From Methanothrix sp. (lineage in GTDB: Archaea > Halobacteriota > Methanosarcinia > Methanotrichales > Methanotrichaceae): a DNA stretch of 51,633 nt. A program made the position numbers and the translations under genes. The stretch lies in NCBI GenBank assembly GCA_026394555.1, contig JAPKXZ010000022.1:1-51633 (forward strand). Direction: 5' to 3'. Positions 23,941-32,845 of this stretch are shown here, one piece after another. Each line of letters begins with the position of its first letter. The stretch's first letter is position 1. The notes below the pieces were generated by a model, which had not been told where the DNA came from, did no database searches, and saw only the letters and a program-made list of their open reading frames with translations.

Positions 23941-24108
23941 TCCTCTGTGAGTTCTCCGTGTGCTCTGTGCCTGCGGTGGTGGTAGTCCGTAACCACTTGG
24001 TTATAACCAGTGGCTAACGACGTTTCAACCACAGAGGCACGACAGTTCACAGAGAACGCGCAGAGCGACTAACTAACAACTGGAAAACCATAGTAATAGC
24101 GAGGAGCT
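23941..24108. repeat. Dispersed intergenic repeat, copy A (with internal inverted repeat)
   Basis: Contains CTCTGTGAGTTCTCCGTG, a GGTTATAACC palindrome, ACCACAGAGGCAC and CAACTGGAAAACCATAGTAA (24077-24096). Copy B at 42598-42694 shares the first about 66 bases and the tail. Copy C at 40845-40939 is in inverted orientation and shares the 20-mer exactly. The GTGCCTGCGGTGGT arm and the ACCACAGAGGCAC arm are imperfectly complementary, so the whole unit can fold on itself. It fills the gap between the acylphosphatase and pdx genes. Confidence 0.75.
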
Positions 24109-24113
24109 TTTAC

Positions 24114-24470
24114 TCAGCTCCTTCCCACCCCTGCCGCCTTCCTCCAGACCTCGTCGCTATTGTCCATGGACTCGATCTGATCGTGGATATCGATGCGGTG
24201 CTGCACCTCGGCTGCCCGCAGCCTATTTTCCATAGAAAGCCGCAGCATCTCCTTGGAGCTGTCTCGCAGCTCTTCCGCCTCTTGCCAGAGCTTCTCCGCC
24301 TCTGCGGCGTCTGCCGCCCTGGTCTCCACCGACTTGGCCCGAAGCTCCATCTCTCTTAGCAGGGCTGCATCGTGCTCCTCTTTCAGGCGCTTGGCATCGG
24401 CCAGCAGTTTTTCGACCTCACGGGTCATATCCTCTTTGCTTCTGGCAACCAAATCATTCTCCGAGAACAT
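24114..24470 (-). CDS. Coiled-coil hypothetical protein, 118 aa
   Basis: A highly charged, almost entirely alpha-helical protein rich in Glu/Lys/Ala/Arg heptads (for example VEKLLADAKRLKEEHDAALL, AEKLWQEAEELRDSSKEML). There is no signal peptide or membrane span and no named domain. Its ATG lies one base after the pdxT stop, so it is the third gene of the pdxS-pdxT operon and is probably translated from ribosomes leaving pdxT. A scaffold or structural role is possible, but nothing in the sequence specifies one. Confidence 0.7.
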   Translation of the reverse strand: MFSENDLVARSKEDMTREVEKLLADAKRLKEEHDAALLREMELRAKSVETRAADAAEAEKLWQEAEELRDSSKEMLRLSMENRLRAAEVQHRIDIHDQIESMDNSDEVWRKAAGVGRS

Positions 24471-24471
24471 A

Positions 24472-25053
24472 TCATGCCTCCAGCATATTCAGGAATATTT
24501 GATGAATCCTTGGGTCTTTCGTCAGTTCAGGATGAAAGGCTAAAGCCAGCAGATTCTTCTGGCGCGCCGCCACCACCGCTTCCCCTACGCGCGCCAGCAC
24601 CTCTACGCCGTCGCCCACCTGGGCTATGGCCGGGGCGCGGATGAAAACGGCATGGTAAGGCCGGTCCAGCCCTTTTATTTGCAGGTCTGCCTCAAAGGAC
24701 TCCCTCTGCGGCCCGAAGGCATTGCGGCTGATCTTGATGTCCATGAGGCCCAAAGGCTTAACCATGCTGTCACCCTCTACTTCCTGGGAGACCAGCACCA
24801 GGCCGGCACAGGTGGCCAGGATGGGCAAGCCCTGTCGCGCGGCGGCCTTCAGCTCCTGTGTGAGGCCAAAGCTTTCTAACTGGCGACGAATGGTTGTGCT
24901 CTCTCCGCCCGGCAGCACCAGAGCCCCGCACGCTTCCATCTGGCCGCTCTTTCTGATCTCCACTACCTGGACTTTTCCCTTGCCCGCCCTCTCCAGGGCC
25001 AGGACGTGCTCCGATACGTCTCCCTGCAAAGCTAGGACGCCAATCCTTGCCAC
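24472..25053 (-). CDS. pdxT: Pyridoxal 5'-phosphate synthase glutaminase subunit
   Basis: The 193-residue class-I glutaminase of DXP-independent PLP synthesis; it releases ammonia from glutamine and channels it to PdxS. IGVLALQGDVSEHV, VLPGGESTTIRR, the nucleophile Cys in ILATCAGLVL (about 79), and the His-Glu pair in ALAFHPELTKD are present. The start is GTG, immediately after the pdxS TAA stop with no gap, indicating translational coupling for the PdxS-PdxT complex. A coiled-coil gene follows after one base. Confidence 0.95.
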   Translation of the reverse strand: MARIGVLALQGDVSEHVLALERAGKGKVQVVEIRKSGQMEACGALVLPGGESTTIRRQLESFGLTQELKAAARQGLPILATCAGLVLVSQEVEGDSMVKPLGLMDIKISRNAFGPQRESFEADLQIKGLDRPYHAVFIRAPAIAQVGDGVEVLARVGEAVVAARQKNLLALAFHPELTKDPRIHQIFLNMLEA

Positions 25054-25947
25054 TTACCAGCCCCTATTCTGCAAAGCTTCCGCTTCGGGAATCGTGGAAG
25101 CATCCATTCCTTTCATGGCTGCACCTAGACCCTTGGATACCCTGGCCAAAAGTGCCGCGTCATCGTAATGGTGCACCGCTTCAACGATGGCATCCGCCAT
25201 GGCCTGCGGATTTTCGGACTTGAATATGCCTGAGCCCACGAAGACCCCATCCGCACCAAGCTGCATCATCAATGCGGCATCAGCCGGTGTGGCCACGCCG
25301 CCCGCAGCAAAGTTGACCACAGGCAGGCGCTGCATGCTGGCGCACTCTCTGACCAGATCCAGGTCTGCCTCAATCTCCCGTGCCACCTTCATCAGTTGCA
25401 GATCGTCCATGCCCTTCAGGCTCCTGATCTGGCCATGGATCATCCTCATGTGCAAAACTGCCTGGCTCACGTCTCCCGTCCCAGCTTCGCCTTTGGTCCG
25501 GATCATGGCCGCACCTTCCTTGATGCGCCGGCAGGCTTCTCCCAGGTTTCGAGCACCGCAGACGAAGGGAATGGTGAACTTGGTCTTCTCAATATGAAAT
25601 TCATCCGCAGGAGTGAGCACCTCGGACTCGTCCACCATATCCACACCCAGTGCTTCTAAAATCTGGGCCTCCACAAAGTGACCGATCCTGGCCTTGGCCA
25701 TGACGGGAATGGTCACCGCCTCGATGATGGCCTCGATGATTTCTGGGTGGGCCATCCTGGCTACGCCACCCATCTTTCGGATATCGGCAGGCACGGCATG
25801 CAAGGCCATTACGGCCACAGCGCCCGCCTCTTCCGCGATAACGGCCTGCTCTGGGGTTGTGACGTCCATGATGACGCCGCCCTTCTGCATCTTTGCGAAA
25901 CCGCGCTTGAGCAGTTCCGTACCAAATCGAAGATTTTCCAGCTCCAT
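25054..25947 (-). CDS. pdxS: Pyridoxal 5'-phosphate synthase subunit PdxS
   Basis: The 297-residue TIM-barrel synthase, which builds PLP from ribose 5-phosphate, glyceraldehyde 3-phosphate and ammonia in a dodecameric core. It shows [13 protein letters not shown] with catalytic Asp, [13 protein letters not shown] with the first catalytic Lys region nearby, [16 protein letters not shown], and the phosphate site [20 protein letters not shown] / [11 protein letters not shown]. The ATG at 25947 is preceded by GGGG and matches the family; an upstream TTG is unlikely. It leads the pdxS-pdxT-coiled-coil operon. Confidence 0.96.
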   Translation of the reverse strand: MELENLRFGTELLKRGFAKMQKGGVIMDVTTPEQAVIAEEAGAVAVMALHAVPADIRKMGGVARMAHPEIIEAIIEAVTIPVMAKARIGHFVEAQILEALGVDMVDESEVLTPADEFHIEKTKFTIPFVCGARNLGEACRRIKEGAAMIRTKGEAGTGDVSQAVLHMRMIHGQIRSLKGMDDLQLMKVAREIEADLDLVRECASMQRLPVVNFAAGGVATPADAALMMQLGADGVFVGSGIFKSENPQAMADAIVEAVHHYDDAALLARVSKGLGAAMKGMDASTIPEAEALQNRGW

Positions 25948-25990
25948 GAATTGCCCCAAATGTTCTTAAGTGCCAGGCTAATGCAGTGAG

Positions 25991-26000
25991 AATAAATAAA
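25991..26000 (-). promoter_or_regulatory. TATA box for the pdxS operon
   Basis: On the minus strand it reads TTTATTTATT, 44 bases before the pdxS ATG. Transcription near 25965 would give a short leader containing GGGG as ribosome site. Confidence 0.5.
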
Positions 26001-26030
26001 CTTTGCCCCATTCTTATGAAAAATACGGTT

Positions 26031-26051
26031 GGGCAGGCAGGCAGCCTGCCC
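26031..26051 (-). terminator. Hairpin terminator after the propeller gene
   Basis: GGGCAGGC and GCCTGCCC form a perfect 8-bp stem with a 5-base loop just beyond the stop of the minus-strand surface-protein gene. On that strand it is followed by a short T run (GTATTTTTC). Confidence 0.5.
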
Positions 26052-26060
26052 CTTTACCTC

Positions 26061-29000
26061 TTACGGCATATAGTTTTCGTAAAGATAGATATCTTTGTCT
26101 CCACTACGATCATCGGTCCAGACGATTCGCCCCGTCTTTATGCGCGGCTGGGTCTGATTTGCCGCATCTGTGCAGATAGCTTTCTCTTTTTGCACATTAC
26201 GATCGTAGACATAGATATCCCAATTGCCGTTACGGTTATCCTGCCAGACAACGACGCCGTTTTCGACATCGGGATTGGTCTCATCCGCCAGACCCTTGGT
26301 TATCTGTATCTCCTTGCTGGTGTTCAGGTCGTAGGCATAGATATCCCAATTGCCGTTACGATTATCCTGCCAGACCACCGTATGTCCGTCCGTAGCCGGA
26401 TTCGTCTGATCGCTGGCATCGTTTGCCAGTGCCACAGGACTCTTCCCCTGCGTCCACATCCATATATCCCAGCTACCTAACTTATTGTCCTGATAGACTA
26501 CATAGTCTCCACCCGCCCGCTGATTAATGCCGCTCGGCGGATAATCAGAGGGTAACTCTTTTTCATAGAGCGGTCTCACATAGACCATCCAGCCGAAGTA
26601 ATTCTTTCTTAGGTATGCCAGATTATTTGCACTGAGGGAAATGGGTGTGGCATTCTCCAGACCGTAGACCAGCTCCGTGGAGTTGACAATGGATATGTCA
26701 AAGGTTCGGATGGACCAGTAATCCTCGATTTTATACTGATTCAAGGGATTTCTGGACATCCAGGCGATGATGCTCCCATCGATATCCGGATACATATCTT
26801 CATACGGGCCTGCCGCTATGGGTAGCTCTAGTTCCTGAGCCAGGCTGTAAACATAGATATCCGGTTTTCCGGTGCGATTGTCCATCCAGGCCACATAGTA
26901 TCCCACCTGGTCGTTGCCGCCCACGACCGGATAGCTTTGGTCGCCGGGTGCTTTGCATATGATGCTCGTCTGACCTGCGGTCACGGGCACTGTCCTCGGC
27001 CTACCGTTATGGGTGTTGAGCCAGACCAGCTTTTCGTCCATGCTGGGCTTGACCTGGCCCGGCCCTGCCTGGACCAGCTCATCTTTCCAGTTGGAGAGGT
27101 CCAGCTTGCGAATAGATGTGTCCGGATCGGTCCCGTCCACATAGGAGATGTATTTTCCCGATACTACGGCATTTGTCTGCTCTCCCGGTCGGGGATAGGT
27201 CTTGCCCCACTTTTTGTCCCAGAAGTAATAGGCGATATCTTTGCTCTTGGCGTCTTCCCAGGCGATGGTGTTTCCGGATATGTCGGGATAGAGCTGATCT
27301 CCGCCTTCTGTAAGTTTGGTCTCATTTCCGGTTATTAGGTCTTTGACATAGACATCAAAGTCGCCGTTTCGGTTGTCCTGCCAGACTACCAGATTGCCAC
27401 TGATGATAGGATACATCTGCTGGCCCTTTCCCTTGTAGACGGCCACGCTCTCGCCGTTCACCAGATCTTTCATGTAAATGTCCCAGTTGCCGCTGGAGTT
27501 GTCCATCCAGACGACTTTATCGCCGGAGATGGAAGGCCAGGTCTGATCTCCTTTTCCCGTCACAATGATCGATTCGATGCCTGTGGTCATATTCTTCATA
27601 TAGATGTCAGCGTCCTTATTTCTATAATCCGTCCAGACCACAGTATTCCCCGAAGCTTTGGGATAGAGCTGATCCCAATCTCCTTGGGAGATGGGCTTTT
27701 CCGCCCTTGTGAAGAAATCAAAGCCAAAGATATTCCAGTTGCCCCTCCGATTGTCGCTCCATACCAGCAGGCTGCCGTTGGTGCTGGGATAGTCAGTGGC
27801 GAGAAGCAGCAGCGGATCGGAGTTGATGTACCTCATCTTGATCTGGGAAAATCCATTGCTGTTATCCATCCATACAATCTTGTTGTCTGATATGATCTTG
27901 GAAGAGAGGTATGGCTTTATTTGATCCGGATCGCCCTTGCCGTCATTGGGCGTCTGCTGCATAGGAAGTGTGGCAACCGGTATTTCCACTCCTTTTTCCA
28001 GATCATGGAGATAAATATCCGAATCTCCACCCCTAACATCCAGCCAGGCTACATAGTTATTGTATATCGTCGGATAGCCCTGGTTGGCGGAATTGATTGT
28101 TACGGCTCTTTCTGTTTTGGTGGATAGGTTGTAGGTGTAAATGTCCCAATTCTTATTTCTGCCATCGGCCCAGACCACGGTATTGCCCCAGATCCAGGGT
28201 TGAGCCTGCCTATTAGGATCAGTGCAGATAGCGGTCTCCTCACTCGATGTCAGGTTGTAGAGATAAACATCCCATTTATTTTCACCACTGCGGGAATCGA
28301 TCCAGACGATTTTGTCGCCGTTTATCACAGGTGAGAGCTTGAAGGACTTTACAGTGGTGATTTGCCTCTCTTTTCCCTTAGCGATGTCGTAGAGATAAAT
28401 CTCCTCGCTGCCTGAGCGTTTATCGATCCAGATGATATTATTGCCGTCGATCATTGCGTAGCGGTTGTCGGATGAACCATTGGTAACCGTTGTGGTCTTC
28501 TTCGTCTTAAGGTTATAAAGGAAGATGTTGAGGTTTCCTTGACTCTTGTCCGTCCAGATCACATTTTCGCCGCTGGTGTCAGGACTGCTGTGGTCAAAAT
28601 CGCTATTGGTAATGTTTTGTTCCTTGTTAGTTGTGATGTTGAACAGATAAACGTTGAAGTATCCATTCCGGTTGTCCGTCCAGACGATGTTGTCCCCGGA
28701 GAGAGAGGGATTGGTATGGTTGAAAGGCCCGCTGGTTATGGATACATCGGCTAAAATCTTGAAGTCGTACATCCGGATATCCGGATCGCTCGGACCTTGC
28801 CTGTACTCCGTCCAGACGACGCCACGATCGCTGATGTCAGGCTCCATCTTTATGGTTCCCGGTGACAAGGGGAAATCATTGCCGGTCTTGATATCATAAA
28901 GATTGATATCGGTGCGGTTGTTGAGGTAGGCAATAAAGTTGCCAAAGATCCTGGGATCTGTCTGCATGCCGGGCTTAGTAAGCGTAGTCGTCTTCTGTGT

Positions 29001-29705
29001 AGTAATATCCAGGAAGGCGATGTCAGACTCGCCGGTACGATTATCGGCCCAAACCACGGTGTTGCCATAAACCGAGGGAAACGACTGATCATTTGGCCCA
29101 GTGGATATGAGCGATTCTTTGCCGCTGGCAATATCGTACATATATACATCAAAATCGCCAGAACGCTTATCCATCCAGACTATTTTATCGCCATTAATCT
29201 TGGGCTCAATCTGCTCTCCCTTCCCGGTGGATACGATGCTCTCCTTCTTGCTCGTCAGGTCGTAGAGACCAATGTGATAGGTGCCGTCGCGGTCATCGGC
29301 CCAAACCACCCGATTTCCGCTGATGTCGGGTTGGGTCTGGTTACCTTCGGCTGCAATCACCGCAGATTCGGTGCGGTTGACGGCATCGTACATGTAGATG
29401 TCCCCGTTGCCCGCGCGCATGTCTTGCCAGACGATGCATTCGCCGGATACAGCCGGATTGATCTGGAAGAACGGATTAATGCATACCCATTTCTCCAGGC
29501 CGGTCTCCAGGTCGTACATGAATATGTCGAAGTTTCCACTCCTGTTATCCGACCAGGCTACAATATGTCCGTCCATGGCAGGCTGCATCTGCTCCGAGCC
29601 CACCAGAATGGCTATGGGACGCTCTTTTCCATATTCCGCCCCGCCGACAGCGCCCACATAGAGAAATGCTGCCGTTATGATCATAATGAAGATTGCCTTG
29701 TGCAT
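26061..29705 (-). CDS. Giant secreted beta-propeller protein, 28 TolB/WD40-like blades
   Basis: A 1214-residue exported protein with a signal peptide (MHKAIFIMIITAAFLYVGAV). By eye I count 28 repeats of about 42 residues with consensus G..VVW.D.R.GN.DIY.YDL.TG.E......D..P.I.G. Several are nearly identical, such as VVWQDNRNGNWDIY, which occurs twice at the C-terminus. Each is one four-stranded blade of the TolB/PD40 type, and 28 equals four seven-bladed propellers. Similar proteins in Methanosarcinales are cell-surface or sheath proteins. No membrane anchor or sorting signal is seen at the C-terminus. It is flanked by a terminator-like hairpin and lies just downstream of the second pentapeptide channel gene, possibly cotranscribed. 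Confidence 0.8.
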   Translation of the reverse strand: MHKAIFIMIITAAFLYVGAVGGAEYGKERPIAILVGSEQMQPAMDGHIVAWSDNRSGNFDIFMYDLETGLEKWVCINPFFQINPAVSGECIVWQDMRAGNGDIYMYDAVNRTESAVIAAEGNQTQPDISGNRVVWADDRDGTYHIGLYDLTSKKESIVSTGKGEQIEPKINGDKIVWMDKRSGDFDVYMYDIASGKESLISTGPNDQSFPSVYGNTVVWADNRTGESDIAFLDITTQKTTTLTKPGMQTDPRIFGNFIAYLNNRTDINLYDIKTGNDFPLSPGTIKMEPDISDRGVVWTEYRQGPSDPDIRMYDFKILADVSITSGPFNHTNPSLSGDNIVWTDNRNGYFNVYLFNITTNKEQNITNSDFDHSSPDTSGENVIWTDKSQGNLNIFLYNLKTKKTTTVTNGSSDNRYAMIDGNNIIWIDKRSGSEEIYLYDIAKGKERQITTVKSFKLSPVINGDKIVWIDSRSGENKWDVYLYNLTSSEETAICTDPNRQAQPWIWGNTVVWADGRNKNWDIYTYNLSTKTERAVTINSANQGYPTIYNNYVAWLDVRGGDSDIYLHDLEKGVEIPVATLPMQQTPNDGKGDPDQIKPYLSSKIISDNKIVWMDNSNGFSQIKMRYINSDPLLLLATDYPSTNGSLLVWSDNRRGNWNIFGFDFFTRAEKPISQGDWDQLYPKASGNTVVWTDYRNKDADIYMKNMTTGIESIIVTGKGDQTWPSISGDKVVWMDNSSGNWDIYMKDLVNGESVAVYKGKGQQMYPIISGNLVVWQDNRNGDFDVYVKDLITGNETKLTEGGDQLYPDISGNTIAWEDAKSKDIAYYFWDKKWGKTYPRPGEQTNAVVSGKYISYVDGTDPDTSIRKLDLSNWKDELVQAGPGQVKPSMDEKLVWLNTHNGRPRTVPVTAGQTSIICKAPGDQSYPVVGGNDQVGYYVAWMDNRTGKPDIYVYSLAQELELPIAAGPYEDMYPDIDGSIIAWMSRNPLNQYKIEDYWSIRTFDISIVNSTELVYGLENATPISLSANNLAYLRKNYFGWMVYVRPLYEKELPSDYPPSGINQRAGGDYVVYQDNKLGSWDIWMWTQGKSPVALANDASDQTNPATDGHTVVWQDNRNGNWDIYAYDLNTSKEIQITKGLADETNPDVENGVVVWQDNRNGNWDIYVYDRNVQKEKAICTDAANQTQPRIKTGRIVWTDDRSGDKDIYLYENYMP

Positions 29706-29819
29706 CTTATCACTCTGTGATCGAATGTTTTTCCTTCTCAGGGTGCTTTTGGCGAACCCATATAAGGACTTTTCTCGACGTTTGTCGTGATCAGTCCCAA
29801 AAGGATATTTCTAATTCAG

Positions 29820-31502
29820 TTAACGGATCATGGTTCTGCCTAAGGTTACCAGGAAGAGGGCCAAAAGAAGCCACCCTAAAACCGCCTCCACTGTAGCCAA
29901 ATAACGAAAGACGCCTACCGGGAACCATTTTACTTGCGTCTTGGCTGTGAAGACCATGGCGCTGAAGTAGATATTGTCCAGGAAGTTGAGAGATTCTGGG
30001 TGGGCGATGCTGGGGCCGGCACCATTTAGCGGCTCCACCACAATGCCGTCTCCCATCCAGAAGAGAAGAGCAAAGAGTATGATCAGAAAGCAGCTCAAAA
30101 ATACGGTATTCCTGGGTCGTACGCCGTAGCCGCATGAGATCCAGGCCATGCCGTCCATGAGTTTGGACCAGTTGATCTTGATCAACATTTTTTCCCGAAA
30201 GACCAGGGTCTTGCCGGACTGACTCATGCGCCGATAATGGTAGTAGCAGTCGTCTGCATCTTCGAACCACTCCTGGTTTCTGAAATTCTTGGCCAACGAA
30301 AGGTATGCTGCGCCGTCGTAGGCCAGATGTTGGCATAGTGTGGGCCATCTGACCTCCAGGCGGGCGAAATTTGCGTTATGCAGATCGATCTGCCCGGCAA
30401 ACACAACATCAAAGAGACGCATGACCTGGATTTTTGCATTTGCTAAATCCAGGTTCTTTTGAAAATTTGAGCAGGAGAAATTTGCAGTGCCTGTAAACTG
30501 TGTCCCCCGGAAGAATGCTTCTTTGCAGAACTGAACGCTTCGAAAGTCGGCTTCCTCTAAAAAAGAGACATCCGAGAATTGGGCTTCTTCTGCAAAGACC
30601 GCCTGCTCGAAGAATGCATCCTCTTGAAAGCAAGATCCCTGGAAGGATGCCTTTCCCTGGAAATGAGATCCTGTGAAGTTGACATCCAAGAACTCGGCCC
30701 GGAAGAAATTAGCTTCTTTCGCCATGTATGAACCTAAAAAAATGGCATTGCCTTGAAAGGAGGCAAACTCCATATTGATCTCTTCATTGAAGTTTGCACC
30801 GCGAAAATCGGCGTTTCCGGATAGTGCAGCGCTCTGAAAGCTGGCATAGCCCATGAATTTAGCACCCTGGAAATTAGCATCGGCAAGAAAGATCGCCTTC
30901 CAGAAGCTGGCCGATCTTCCAAAAGACGTCTGCCGGAAGTTGGCAGTCCCGGCAAATTTGGCCTGTGTGAAGTCGGCTTCATCCAGAAAGCTTGCCTCTC
31001 CAAAGTTGGTGCACAGCTTGCTGAAGCGAGCCGAGCCGAAGTGGGCCGGGCAATCGAAGACGGCATTGCCGAAGTTGGCTATAGCGGAAAAATGTGTCCC
31101 CTGGAATCGAGCTGAACCCAGGAAATTTGCATCTCGGAAGGTGGCATATCTCTTAAAGCTGCAGGATTCAAATCCGGCTCCGCCCAAGAAAGATGCACCT
31201 TTAAAGCGCGCCTCCTGCAAAAAGGTGCAGCCGCACAGGTCCAGGGCTTCTCGCAACCGGGCATGAGCGAAGTTCACGTTTCCCTGAAACTCAGAGTTCC
31301 TGATCTGGATCTTAGAGGCCACGACCACAGCCGTCTGCGTCTCTTTAGCGGAACGCTCACAGTGAATGGGGGGGAGATCAAGCCTGGTGATGTCTATGTC
31401 ACCGACTATGGCCACGTGATCATAGATGAGCGGATCGCCATTCTCGATCCTGGTTAGAAGCTCGCGGGCCTCAATTACGGGAAGATGCGGCTCTTTCGCC
31501 AT
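29820..31502 (-). CDS. Pentapeptide_3 beta-helix protein with C-terminal channel-like pore (paralogue)
   Basis: A 560-residue paralogue of the 10966-12447 protein. Residues about 85-355 carry a longer run of the same F-x4-F-x5 beta-helix repeat. The linker is conserved (YDGAAYLSLAKNFRNQEWF, ADDCYYHYRR), then SCGYGVRPRNTVFLSCFLIILF as TM1, a pore-like NFLDNIYFSAMVFTAKTQVKWFP segment and TM2 ending LGRTMIR. It has no signal peptide, unlike its relative, so the beta-helix may face the cytoplasm here. The potassium filter is again missing. A TTG further upstream is possible, but the ATG at 31502 has GAGG 8 bases before it and fits the TATA position. Confidence 0.8.
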   Translation of the reverse strand: MAKEPHLPVIEARELLTRIENGDPLIYDHVAIVGDIDITRLDLPPIHCERSAKETQTAVVVASKIQIRNSEFQGNVNFAHARLREALDLCGCTFLQEARFKGASFLGGAGFESCSFKRYATFRDANFLGSARFQGTHFSAIANFGNAVFDCPAHFGSARFSKLCTNFGEASFLDEADFTQAKFAGTANFRQTSFGRSASFWKAIFLADANFQGAKFMGYASFQSAALSGNADFRGANFNEEINMEFASFQGNAIFLGSYMAKEANFFRAEFLDVNFTGSHFQGKASFQGSCFQEDAFFEQAVFAEEAQFSDVSFLEEADFRSVQFCKEAFFRGTQFTGTANFSCSNFQKNLDLANAKIQVMRLFDVVFAGQIDLHNANFARLEVRWPTLCQHLAYDGAAYLSLAKNFRNQEWFEDADDCYYHYRRMSQSGKTLVFREKMLIKINWSKLMDGMAWISCGYGVRPRNTVFLSCFLIILFALLFWMGDGIVVEPLNGAGPSIAHPESLNFLDNIYFSAMVFTAKTQVKWFPVGVFRYLATVEAVLGWLLLALFLVTLGRTMIR

Positions 31503-31565
31503 GACCCTCGCCTCGGTAGATGATAATTTTAACAGATTCTCTCGCCCGCTCAAATTAGCAATGAC

Positions 31566-31573
31566 TATATATT
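31566..31573. promoter_or_regulatory. Shared bidirectional TATA element
   Basis: TATATATT is the only TATA-like element between the divergent channel gene (start 31502) and pgk (start 31613). It is near-palindromic and sits at suitable distance for both. Confidence 0.5.
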
Positions 31574-31612
31574 CCTTGCGTCAACCCCCTAACCACATCG
31601 GGAGGAACCAAG

Positions 31613-32833
31613 TTGAAGGATTATCTCACAATGGATGACGTCATGCTTGATCATAAAAGGGTCCTGGTAAGGGTGGACTTCAACTCTCCCATGGACCCCA
31701 GCGGAAATATCCTGGATGATAAGCGCATAAAAAGCCATTTAGACACTCTGCGCGTTCTGGAGGACTGCCGGGTGGTTCTCATGGCGCATCAGAGCCGGGC
31801 CGGAAAGAAAGATTATACCACGCTAGAGGCTCATGCCCGCCAGGCAACGCGGCTCTTACGTCGCGATGTTGCCTACATTGATGATATCTTCGGATCGCAT
31901 GCCCAGCAAGCCATAAAATCTATGGGGCCAGGGGAGGTTCTTCTTCTGGAAAATACCCGTTTTTATGCCGAAGAGAACATGAACCGAAGCCCTGCCGATC
32001 ATGCCAAAAGCCACATGGTAAGAAAGCTGGCGCCGTTATTTGATCTTTTCATAAATGACGCTTTTGCAGTCTCCCATCGCTCTCACTGCTCCGTGGTGGG
32101 ATTTACGGAGGTGCTGCCTAGCTACGCCGGACTTCTTATGGACAAGGAGATCACGGCACTGGATAAGGGATTAAAGGGCAATGAGCATCCAACCGTCTTC
32201 TCTTTAGGTGGAACGAAGGCGGACGATTCCATCAAAGTCACGCAAAACGTTCTAAGTCGCGGCGGTGCCGATAAGATCCTGACCTCGGGAGTCGTAGCCA
32301 CTGTCTTCATGATGGCAGCAGGCATTAATGTAGGCGAGGCCAATCGCAAGTTCGTGGAGGATCAGGAGTATCTGGACCAAATTCCTATTGCGGCAAAGCT
32401 TTTGCATGATTATCCGGGCAAGATCGTTCTGCCTGTGGATGTAGCTTTGAACCAGAATGGCGAGCGAGTAGAAGTTGCCGTGGACAAGCTCCCCACAGAT
32501 TTGCCCATCGCCGACATTGGCCTGGAGACCATTGTCATCTACTCCAAGTATATGAAGGAGGCAAAAGTTACCGTCCTCAATGGACCGACAGGGATCTTCG
32601 AGCAGGAGAAGTTCCGGCTCGGCACATCCGAGCTCTTGAAAGCGGCCACCGAGTCGGGCTATTCCATTGCCGGCGGAGGGCATAGCGTGGCGGCCATCGA
32701 GCAACTGGGCCTGGAGTCCAAGTTCACTCATGTGAGCATGGGAGGCGGCGCATCCATCACCTACCTCTCTGGCGAGCCGTTGCCCGGCATTGAAGCTCTG
32801 AAGAAGGCGGCTCTTCGGGCACGAAAGGTCTGA
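31613..32833 (+). CDS. pgk: Phosphoglycerate kinase
   Basis: A 406-residue archaeal PGK interconverting 3-phosphoglycerate/ATP and 1,3-bisphosphoglycerate/ADP; in a methanogen it runs mainly toward gluconeogenesis. It shows VLVRVDFNSPMD, HQSRAGKKDY, LLLENTRFYAEE, FINDAFAVSHRSH, FSLGGTKADDSIKV, VLNGPTGIFEQEKF and the C-terminal AGGGHSVAAIEQLGL / MGGGASITYLSG nucleotide loops. The start is TTG: GGGAGG lies 7 bases before it, giving MKDYLTMDDV as expected; the ATG six codons in lacks a ribosome site. Confidence 0.95.
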   Translation: MKDYLTMDDVMLDHKRVLVRVDFNSPMDPSGNILDDKRIKSHLDTLRVLEDCRVVLMAHQSRAGKKDYTTLEAHARQATRLLRRDVAYIDDIFGSHAQQAIKSMGPGEVLLLENTRFYAEENMNRSPADHAKSHMVRKLAPLFDLFINDAFAVSHRSHCSVVGFTEVLPSYAGLLMDKEITALDKGLKGNEHPTVFSLGGTKADDSIKVTQNVLSRGGADKILTSGVVATVFMMAAGINVGEANRKFVEDQEYLDQIPIAAKLLHDYPGKIVLPVDVALNQNGERVEVAVDKLPTDLPIADIGLETIVIYSKYMKEAKVTVLNGPTGIFEQEKFRLGTSELLKAATESGYSIAGGGHSVAAIEQLGLESKFTHVSMGGGASITYLSGEPLPGIEALKKAALRARKV

Positions 32834-32845
32834 GGTCTCGGGCCT

